Below, in pieces: positions 8,022-14,600 of a DNA stretch of 64,000 nt. The notes under the pieces are model-generated. The model was not told where the DNA came from, did not search any database, and saw nothing but the letters and a program-made list of their open reading frames with translations. Numbering within the stretch: the stretch's first letter is position 1; each line of letters begins with the position of its first letter. The stretch lies in the NCBI GenBank assembly GCA_947475245.1, contig CANJLW010000024.1, positions 1-64,000 of the forward strand, written 5' to 3'. The stretch comes from Acetobacteraceae bacterium (lineage in GTDB: Bacteria > Pseudomonadota > Alphaproteobacteria > Acetobacterales > Acetobacteraceae). A program made the position numbers and the translations under genes.

Positions 8022-9403
8022 GGCCCACTCCTCGCGCTCGTTGGCAAATGCACTTTCGGATTCGGCTTCAAGCGACCGCCTTCCAGCGGGTTGTCCGCCA
8101 GGTCAAAGCAGTAGGGCGCAATCTCGTTCTGCCGAATTTTCTTGGCGTGGATAAAGCCGACATCCGCAACGTGGATGATCTGCTCATCGCCTGGCAGGCT
8201 CATCAGCTCGTATGGGGTGAACAGGCGGTCACGCCCGATCGAGAGCGAACCCGAATACCCGGCGCGGTCTGAATTCACGCCGAGGCCGTGCGAGACATTC
8301 AAGGACTCGCCCATCGCCTTGCTCACCCGCTCGGCTTCTTCGAAGTTTGAGAATTTGAGCCACTGCTTCACCGCGCAGTTCTCTTCCAGAACGGCGGTCT
8401 CGCGCTCGCCGTACCGGCGGACGCTATCGAGGCGGGATTGCGTGATGTAGAGGCAGCGCAACCCAAAGGCGCGAAACGCCGTCACGCGGTTGACGGCTTC
8501 CCGAAGCGGGGCGTTGCAAAACTCATCGAGAATCCAGCACGCGCGGCCAACCGTGCCCGACATCTGCGCCTGCATCAGGGAGAGCACGTGCTGCGCAAAG
8601 TAGGGGCCAAGGCGGTCCGCATAGCGGATCGGATTGACGAAGCAGACCACGTAGTGCTCGCGCACCAACTGTTCGTGCGTGACGGTCGCCGTGCGCCCCG
8701 CTTCATCCAGCGGGGGATACGCGAAGATTTTCAGCGCCGAGATCGCGGCATGATGATGTTGGGCGTAGTGCTCGGGGTTGAATTTCTTGAGATCGAGTAG
8801 CCGCGTTGCCGCGTTCCGATGGGGCGAATCCGGGTCAGAAGCCTCGATCTCCAAAGCGCTCTTCCATGTCGTCGGATCAGACAGGAAGGCAGACAGGCCG
8901 CCGGGCGTTGCCAGGCGCGCATTGTGCCAAAGCAGGATATTGGTGCCAGCGGCCAAGAAATCGCGCGGGCTTTCCCGCCAGTAGAAGTTCTTCTGATCGT
9001 TGTCGGGTTCTTCAATCAGCGCGTAGTTGGCGCTATCGATGATGAAGGGCAAGTGACCCGCAGGCGACTGCGCCGCCGCCTGCGCAGCACTGAACGGATT
9101 TAGCGACACACGATGCGGGTAGTTGGCACCGAGCACGTGGAAATCATCCACGACCGCGAATTTTCGGCCGTGCTTGATGCACATATCGGCAATCTGCGCC
9201 GCGATCTCCCCGTTCTTCACGTCATTGATGAGCAGTGCTTGCTCTGTATCGATTAGCATCGATTGGATCGCCGGGACGGCGGCGCACGTTGTCTTGCCGC
9301 CGCCCATCGCCGCGTAGATGATGGCGGACGCATTGCCGTGCGGCTCATAGATCGGCTTGCCATCAAACGTCAGGCCGAGTAGGCGGCGGGATGGCTTAAC
9401 CAT
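8018..9403 (-). CDS. VirD4/TraG-like conjugative coupling ATPase
   Basis: This 461-residue ATPase has a Walker A motif AMGGGKTT (about residues 32-39) and a Walker B motif ACWILDEF (about 286-293), with FITQSRLDSV-like sensor sequence shortly after (LYITQSRLDS). It matches type IV coupling proteins, which bring the relaxase-DNA complex to the secretion channel at the inner membrane. It lacks the usual N-terminal pair of membrane spans; these may be supplied by the small membrane proteins encoded just upstream, with which its gene overlaps by eight bases. It is the core transfer gene of the element. No other channel ATPase is seen, which points to dependence on a helper system. Confidence 0.82.
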   Translation of the reverse strand: MVKPSRRLLGLTFDGKPIYEPHGNASAIIYAAMGGGKTTCAAVPAIQSMLIDTEQALLINDVKNGEIAAQIADMCIKHGRKFAVVDDFHVLGANYPHRVSLNPFSAAQAAAQSPAGHLPFIIDSANYALIEEPDNDQKNFYWRESPRDFLAAGTNILLWHNARLATPGGLSAFLSDPTTWKSALEIEASDPDSPHRNAATRLLDLKKFNPEHYAQHHHAAISALKIFAYPPLDEAGRTATVTHEQLVREHYVVCFVNPIRYADRLGPYFAQHVLSLMQAQMSGTVGRACWILDEFCNAPLREAVNRVTAFRAFGLRCLYITQSRLDSVRRYGERETAVLEENCAVKQWLKFSNFEEAERVSKAMGESLNVSHGLGVNSDRAGYSGSLSIGRDRLFTPYELMSLPGDEQIIHVADVGFIHAKKIRQNEIAPYCFDLADNPLEGGRLKPNPKVHLPTSARSGP

Positions 9404-9707
9404 CGAGCATCCCCGCCTGCTTCATCTGGTCGCGCGACGCGACCTGTGACGACTTTGGTTCCGGCCCCAGCGCCGCGAATTCGGCAATCGCGCGGTCATG
9501 CTCGTAGACGCGCACCATGGCGGCGATGGCGCCTTTCAGAGACAGTGCCGAAGCCATGGCGAACATCACGCTCATGATGCCCAGCCCCCACCACTGCGCC
9601 GTCTCGGGCCAGATCGCCCAGGCGACCACGCCCAAGATGACCGCGACGGTGAATTGCGTGTTGATCGAAACGGCTGTTGCGATGCGGCGGCTAAAGGGCT
9701 GCTTCAT
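9396..9707 (-). CDS. Small two-span membrane protein upstream of the coupling protein
   Basis: The 103-residue product has two hydrophobic segments (about residues 17-34 and 40-62) followed by a soluble helical tail. Its gene overlaps the coupling-protein gene downstream by eight bases and the upstream gene by four. Two N-terminal spans followed by a cytoplasmic part is the layout missing from the coupling protein, so it may be its separately encoded membrane anchor. That idea rests on arrangement alone. Confidence 0.65.
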   Translation of the reverse strand: MKQPFSRRIATAVSINTQFTVAVILGVVAWAIWPETAQWWGLGIMSVMFAMASALSLKGAIAAMVRVYEHDRAIAEFAALGPEPKSSQVASRDQMKQAGMLDG

Positions 9708-10081
9708 CGGCGTGCCTTCCGGGATGTCGCCACGGCATCCGAAATCTCGCGCCGGATTCCATGCAGCCGGGAAGCGCGGCCCCAGATGGCACCTACCAAC
9801 TCACTGCCGCGAAGATCGCGAGACAGCAACTTCAGCTGGCCGAGCTGCCAGCCAAGGAACAGGGAAGCCGCCCCACATGAAGCGACGGTCACAACTTCAT
9901 GCTGATACAGCAGATCGCCGAAGGCGATGGCGAAGCCGCTGAGCCCACAAGCGGCGGCCAGGGCAAAGGGCAGTAGCGGCCGTCTCACCGACACAACGGT
10001 GAGGGTTTCGAGCAGATAGGTGTCGCGATGCGTGTGGACGGCACCTTGTTCCTTGTCGATGCTGACCGATCCGAATATCAT
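9704..10081 (-). CDS. Small membrane protein of the transfer operon
   Basis: The 125-residue protein has an N-terminal soluble part and two hydrophobic segments (PLLPFALAAACGLSGFAIAF and EVVTVASCGAASLFLGW), then a basic tail rich in Arg. It overlaps the next gene by four bases, and its ATG is five bases after the preceding stop, so it is part of one operon running from about 11.9 kb to 7.8 kb. I do not recognise the family. Confidence 0.65.
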   Translation of the reverse strand: MIFGSVSIDKEQGAVHTHRDTYLLETLTVVSVRRPLLPFALAAACGLSGFAIAFGDLLYQHEVVTVASCGAASLFLGWQLGQLKLLSRDLRGSELVGAIWGRASRLHGIRREISDAVATSRKARR

Positions 10082-10085
10082 GGCC

Positions 10086-10613
10086 TCACTCCTTCATCGC
10101 GCAGGAAGAAGAGTTGAGTGCGACATCCAGCTCGGAGCCGAGAGCTTTGACCGGGCGTGGCGTGATCAGCCGGAATGACCCCGCGTAGATCGCGAAGGCC
10201 GAGCGCCGTTCTTCCAGCACAACATTGACCGCGCAGTCGCATCGGGTTGTCGCCGTGGACGCCGACCGCGCAATGCGCGACTGGTTAGCATCACCTTGCA
10301 TCCGGCCGAGATCGCCGAGCAGATTGCCGAACGGCAGGGCTCCGCCGTAACGGCGGCAGAAGGCTTCGCCTTGTGTGCCATAGATAGTGCCGAGAACGGC
10401 GGCGCAATCGATGTTGGGCATTTTGGTCGCGGATGGCCGATGCGCTTCAGCCTGATCGCGGATATGGCGCGGGCAGGATTCAGCCCACCCGGACTTGATG
10501 ATCGTGCGCTCGCCGACGATGGGGCCGGTGATGAACAGCGAGGCGCCCGCGTAGATGCCTGCTGCCAGAAGGGCACTCCCCGCCAGGGGAAAGCCGCTCA
10601 GTTGATCGAACAT
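10086..10613 (-). CDS. Membrane-anchored cysteine-containing protein of the transfer operon
   Basis: This 175-residue protein has one N-terminal hydrophobic segment (GSALLAAGIYAGASLFI) that would anchor it with the remainder outside the cytoplasm. The outer part holds seven cysteines (in ESCPRHI, NIDCAAV, AFCRRYG, RCDCAVN and SSCAMKE), consistent with disulfide bonds. It is followed after four bases by the next operon gene. It may be a periplasmic part of the transfer apparatus or a surface-acting protein. Family unknown to me. Confidence 0.65.
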   Translation of the reverse strand: MFDQLSGFPLAGSALLAAGIYAGASLFITGPIVGERTIIKSGWAESCPRHIRDQAEAHRPSATKMPNIDCAAVLGTIYGTQGEAFCRRYGGALPFGNLLGDLGRMQGDANQSRIARSASTATTRCDCAVNVVLEERRSAFAIYAGSFRLITPRPVKALGSELDVALNSSSCAMKE

Positions 10614-10659
10614 GGATCACCCCACACAATCATTGCCGTCATCGTAAATTTGTCGGAGC

Positions 10660-11910
10660 TTATCGCTGGGCCGGACCGTGAAAGCCGTTGGAGCGCGGGG
10701 TGATCTTGGGCGATGGCCGCTTGAAGGAATCGTCGGCCGCCGCATCGCCCGGCAGTTCGGGCCGGGCGAACAATTTGAGGACCGCTTCATCATCCTCGTG
10801 CAGCCGGGCGGGCTCACGCGGGGAAATCCGATCGCCCGCCCAGCGGAACGTGAGGAAGGTGTAAATCCACAGCACCAGCGGGAAAACCAACTCGACGACG
10901 CCGGTGATCGCGGCGATCGGCGCGAAGTGGCCGATATAGTTCAGCGTATCGCTGACACCTGCCTTGCTCGGGAAATCCGGCCCGCGCGCGGCTTTCGCCT
11001 CGGCCGACGCGATCACGGTCTTCAGGCTTGCCGCATGCCCCCGCAAGATGCCCGTGAGCTGACGGGATGCATCCGGGCGGCCCGGAATGTCAGCGCCGCC
11101 AGCGAGCTCGGTTGCATAGGCGGATGCCAGCGCCACAGGCATAGCCTCGTCCAGCTCACTCGTCGCCTGCTTGATCTGAGAGTCGATGCGGCGCAGGGCT
11201 GGCCACTTCTCATGCACATCAGTTTCGTTCGACTGTGCGATGGATTGATACTGCCCCAGCAGTCGGTCGATGCGCGCGCCGATCTCCGGACGCGCAGCAC
11301 CGCCATTGGCAATCTGGAGCGCGACGGACTCGGCACGACCGAGTTTCTCGTCGATCGTACGCGAAACCGGGCCACGACCACCGCCGCCGCTGCCCGAGAT
11401 GCACGACACCTGTATCTCGCAATCGCGCTTGCCGCGAAGGTCCACGGCGACGGCGTTCGCCGCCGGAAGAATGCGACCCGCCTGCGCCGCCGCTTTGGCG
11501 CGCTGATCGACGAACGCTTGAAGCTGCGCGCCGTGCGCCTCCAGCTTCAGTTCGGAAACGGGCTTGAACACGAAGCCGGAGAAGGTCGCGACGAACAGAC
11601 CGGCGCCGACAACTCCAATCGAGGCAAGCGACGCCACTGCCGCGCTGGTGTAGCCGATCGTGGCGAGGGGCGCGCCTCGCTCAACGGCCAGGCGGTTTAC
11701 ACCGTAGGCGACCAGCGCGCCTGCGCTGGCAAGCAGCGCCGCCTTGAAAGCGACGACGGGGCCGCTGCCATCGATGATGGCGGGAACGGCAAAGCCCAGC
11801 ATGCAGCCGGACGCGACGGACAGCCCCAGAACAATGGCCTGCGGCGCGGACTGTTTCCGGCGCGGCGGAAGTCTGATCGGGTCGGACGCATGGTCATGGT
11901 TTGTCGACAT
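10660..11910 (-). CDS. Large polytopic membrane protein, first gene of the transfer operon
   Basis: The 416-residue protein starts at an ATG with AGGAGGG eight bases upstream. It has about three hydrophobic segments near the N-terminus (about residues 22-125), a long soluble helical middle with a Ser-Gly-Gly loop next to two cysteines (DCEIQVSCISGSGGGG), another membrane segment near residues 335-360, and a charged C-terminal tail. It heads the operon that leads to the coupling protein, so a role in mating-bridge or inner-membrane complex formation is likely. It is not a recognisable VirB component. Confidence 0.65.
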   Translation of the reverse strand: MSTNHDHASDPIRLPPRRKQSAPQAIVLGLSVASGCMLGFAVPAIIDGSGPVVAFKAALLASAGALVAYGVNRLAVERGAPLATIGYTSAAVASLASIGVVGAGLFVATFSGFVFKPVSELKLEAHGAQLQAFVDQRAKAAAQAGRILPAANAVAVDLRGKRDCEIQVSCISGSGGGGRGPVSRTIDEKLGRAESVALQIANGGAARPEIGARIDRLLGQYQSIAQSNETDVHEKWPALRRIDSQIKQATSELDEAMPVALASAYATELAGGADIPGRPDASRQLTGILRGHAASLKTVIASAEAKAARGPDFPSKAGVSDTLNYIGHFAPIAAITGVVELVFPLVLWIYTFLTFRWAGDRISPREPARLHEDDEAVLKLFARPELPGDAAADDSFKRPSPKITPRSNGFHGPAQR

Positions 11911-12022
11911 GTGAAATGCCCTCCTGGCCATTCCACTACGCCGAGAAAATCGGTACGTGCCGGGGGGCGATCGGGTAATGCGGTACTGGCCCGATGTGAA
12001 CTGCCGGGCCAGGATGCGCAGC

Positions 12023-12811
12023 ATGACGATCGACTGGGACCAGACCACGAACGCCGAGCGCAAGTGTCTCAATGCCGCCACTAAGGCGCTGAGATCGCGC
12101 CTGAACATAGACTGGCAGACCGTGTTCCAGCGTGCCTTCGGCCTCGATGACCAGGTCGGTGATGGCTATCAGGACAATCTGCGCAAGGGCGCAATCGCGC
12201 CCGGCAAGGCCTACAAGCTCTACACTTGGTTGTACCACCATGACCGGGCTCTCGCCGACCAGGTCGAAAGTCAGATTTTCGCGCTGCGCGCGGCCACCGC
12301 GCCAGAGGCGCCGCCGCTATGGGAATCCCTCATCAAGCGCGGGCGGTTCGCGAACATCCGAACCATCAAGGCCCAAAGCAGCCTCGGAATCGTCGACTTC
12401 GCGCGGCGTGAACCGATCGATCCCACGGCGCTCAAGCTCTTCGACGAGTTCATTTTTGAGATAGACGCGCCGCTAACCGGAGAGGTCATGGCATTTCAGG
12501 GATATGGCGGCCAGTGGTATCCGCTGCCGCTCAGCACCGTTGCGCCGACCGTCAATGTGCAGAAGGGCAAGGCTCTCCTGCCGGTCGATGACGAGGGTCG
12601 GCCGGAGCCGCTGCGAGAAGAGGAGAGGCCGGGCCGCTACCGCTTCATGTTTGTGATCGTCCAAGGCGACCGACTTCCAGACCTGGAAACGTTGCAACCG
12701 CACCTGCCGATACCGACCCGCATCCGCGATGACATTGCCCGCGCCGTGATGTCGGCGCCCGCGAGCGATTGGGTAGTACTCCGCACGAACATCGTGTTCA
12801 AACAAAGCTGA
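12023..12811 (+). CDS. Unrecognised soluble protein divergent from the transfer operon
   Basis: The 262-residue frame encodes a soluble protein of mixed helix and strand with no motif I can name. The N-terminal part (TTNAERKCLNAATKALRSRL and DNLRKGAIAPGKAYKLYTWL) resembles a small helical DNA- or protein-binding domain; the second half is strand-rich. The ATG at 12023 has AGGA upstream; in-frame starts at 12014 and 11957 are alternatives. It converges on the metallopeptidase gene with 16 bases between stops. A regulator or defence component is possible. Confidence 0.55.
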   Translation: MTIDWDQTTNAERKCLNAATKALRSRLNIDWQTVFQRAFGLDDQVGDGYQDNLRKGAIAPGKAYKLYTWLYHHDRALADQVESQIFALRAATAPEAPPLWESLIKRGRFANIRTIKAQSSLGIVDFARREPIDPTALKLFDEFIFEIDAPLTGEVMAFQGYGGQWYPLPLSTVAPTVNVQKGKALLPVDDEGRPEPLREEERPGRYRFMFVIVQGDRLPDLETLQPHLPIPTRIRDDIARAVMSAPASDWVVLRTNIVFKQS

Positions 12812-12827
12812 GGGATATCAGTGGGAT

Positions 12828-13910
12828 CTAACCCCAACCGATCCATGCCCAGCGCGCGCAGGAAGGCCGGTGTTGTCGTTGTAGTACCTGCAATCGCTCC
12901 AACTCGGATTCGATATCGTCGATGTACGCCTCAGAATGAACGCTGGCATTGAACAGCTCGACCTGTTCCAGGGCGATCAGCATCTCATCGACGCGATCAT
13001 CGAGCAGCGCGTGAAACAGACCAGCGTCAAAGCCGTTCCGATCGCGCACCGCTGCGAACAGCATATCCTTGAGATAGTGCGCCCGCACGATTGGAGCCGG
13101 ATGGGACGAACGTTTGTCCAGCCTATGCCGCATACCTTGGACGTACGAAAAATATGCGAACAGCCCCGCGACCACGATCGCAATCGTGTGCTCCAAATTT
13201 CGGCCGTCATCGCGACAGAAGATCGTACGCACCCGCGCATCGCGCTCACCGATCTCAATCAGCTGATCGACGAACTGCGTCAGCAGCGATGCGGCAATCA
13301 CGTCGGCATCGTACTCCCATGCCTGGCGCCGCGCGGCGGTAGTACCGGCGATTCTTGCCCGCGACACCAGCTCGGCAACCCTGGCCCGCCGCTCATAGAA
13401 ACGTATGCCTTCAACGTGACCGCTCATAATGTGCCCAACCTCATGGCAGATCACGAAGGTGGAGCAGATGTCCGCTATCGTGCTCGCCGCGAAAGCCCTG
13501 ATGCCGTTGAGCTTGATCTGCCAATCGACCCGCCGATCGAAATCCGCCGGATCAATGATGAAGGGAAGAGCGTAGTCGCTCGCCTTCATCCCGTCGGCGT
13601 CCAAAAAAGGAAACACGGCCGCGTCCGACAGGAGCCGCGAGAAGAGGATCACCCCGAACAGCGGCATCGAGGCGTTGACCTCCACTGTGTAGGCATTCCC
13701 GTCTTCCCCGGCGTAGGCGTTGAACTCACTCTCATTGATATAGCGGAAGACAATCGGCTTCCGGCCAGCGCCATAGGCGGCGGTCACGGATCGGGCGATA
13801 TTCCCGGCTCGGCTTTCCAGAAACTGGTACTCGCGGCGCAGGCCCTCGTCGCTGATGTTGGTGATGTCGAAGGGGGGCAAGGGCCGTATGATGTCCTGGT
13901 TGAAGCTGAA
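12828..13910 (-). CDS. HEXXH zinc metallopeptidase, possibly Lit-like (peptidase U49)
   Basis: About 360 residues of protein-like sequence contain ICHEVGHIMSGH, a zinc-binding HEXXH with a second downstream His. About 40 residues later comes AWEYDADVIAASLL, whose acidic residues suit the third metal ligand. The spacing and the later acidic-Ala/Asp-x-x-Ala helix recall the Lit phage-exclusion peptidase, but overall similarity cannot be measured here. A hydrophobic segment (HTIAIVVAGLFAYFSYV) follows. The 5' end is unresolved: no in-frame ATG precedes the conserved part, and upstream the frame runs into the repeat region, so the true start may have been displaced or the gene shortened. The coordinate 13910 marks where protein-like sequence begins. 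Confidence 0.6.
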   Translation of the reverse strand, partial: FSFNQDIIRPLPPFDITNISDEGLRREYQFLESRAGNIARSVTAAYGAGRKPIVFRYINESEFNAYAGEDGNAYTVEVNASMPLFGVILFSRLLSDAAVFPFLDADGMKASDYALPFIIDPADFDRRVDWQIKLNGIRAFAASTIADICSTFVICHEVGHIMSGHVEGIRFYERRARVAELVSRARIAGTTAARRQAWEYDADVIAASLLTQFVDQLIEIGERDARVRTIFCRDDGRNLEHTIAIVVAGLFAYFSYVQGMRHRLDKRSSHPAPIVRAHYLKDMLFAAVRDRNGFDAGLFHALLDDRVDEMLIALEQVELFNASVHSEAYIDDIESELERLQVLQRQHRPSCARWAWIGWG

Positions 13911-14105
13911 GCAAGAGGGGAGGCATGACCCGTGATTATAGCCAATCCACCGCTCGGGCGATCCATAGCAGGGAGTGCAAGAGGGGAGGCATGACCCGTG
14001 ATTATAGCCAATCCACCGCTCGGGCGATCCATAGCAGGGAGTGCAGGGAGTGCAGGGAGTGCAGGGAGTGCAGGGAGTGCAGGGAGTGCAGGGAGTGCAG
14101 GGAGT
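13911..14105. repeat. 66-bp tandem duplication followed by eight 9-bp repeats
   Basis: The block starting GCAAGAGGGGAGGC at 13911 is repeated from 13977 with a 66-bp period (13911-13976, 13977-14042). The second copy leads into GCAGGGAGT repeated eight times without change (14034-14105); the first copy contains the same 9-mer once (13968-13976). Both periods are multiples of three, which is why the minus-strand frame stays open and reads as repeated Cys-Thr-Pro. There are no unique spacers, so this is not a CRISPR array. Slippage during replication is the likely origin. Confidence 0.9.
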
Positions 14106-14203
14106 GCAAGATGTGCGGTGTAGTACCGCAATCTTGGCAAGGGGGCCGCTGCGCGCCCCCGTTGCATCCCCCACGCGAACCGTGCGCCGGTTCATCGCGC
14201 TTC

Positions 14204-14435
14204 GGGATGGGCGTTCCTGCCCCTCCCCAAGACCCCACCCAGACCAACGGTATCGCCGTTGGATCACGACCAGGGGCGTGTGCCTGCCCCTTGGAACCCA
14301 GCACCATGGTTTCGCCCATGGAGACGACCAAAGGGCGTTCCTGCCCTCTGGACACCAGACCAACCGTGCGCCGATTGGATGGGCGCCAGCGTTTCGCCGC
14401 TGGACCACGACCGGGGAGATTTCGCTCTCCCCTGG
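14204..14435. repeat. Array of about eight short hairpins with variable stems and recurring loops
   Basis: Successive inverted repeats lie at 14204-14227, 14244-14262, 14270-14294, 14304-14321, 14328-14351, 14360-14378, 14386-14403 and 14411-14435. Most begin with CCA and end with TGGA, and several are joined by a CACGACC or GACGACC spacer. Stems differ (CCAACGG/CCGTTGG, CCATGG/CCATGG, CCAGCG/CGCTGG, GGGGAG/CTCCCC) yet pair within each unit. Loops fall into classes: TTTCGC in three, GTTCCT in two. Starts are spaced 24-40 bases apart. Stem changes on both arms with pairing kept suggest selection for folding as RNA or single-stranded DNA. The whole stretch 13911-14600 is otherwise gene-free. 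Confidence 0.75.
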
Positions 14436-14600
14436 ACCCCATGACCAGGGGCGCACCTTTCGGCCATCGATCCAATGCGCCACTTGAACGTCGTCCAGTA
14501 TTACCGCATAGTCTGAAAAAAATTACGGATTCTTATGATGTTACGATCCAATAAAACATCGCTGCCACTCCATTATAGAAAACCCGAGATCGGCGTTTCG

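Noticed and set aside
10678-12084. Long plus-strand frame of 468 residues across the transfer operon
   Set aside because: It is antisense to a membrane-protein gene with a strong ribosome site and has His/Arg-rich shadow composition.
13911-14105. Possible CRISPR array from the regular repeats
   Set aside because: Repeats are directly adjacent with no unique spacers, unit lengths are 66 and 9 bases, and no cas genes are present.
12828-14483. A 551-residue reading frame extending the metallopeptidase upstream
   Set aside because: The added N-terminus is a translation of the tandem repeats and hairpin array (Cys-Thr-Pro runs) and lacks protein-like composition.
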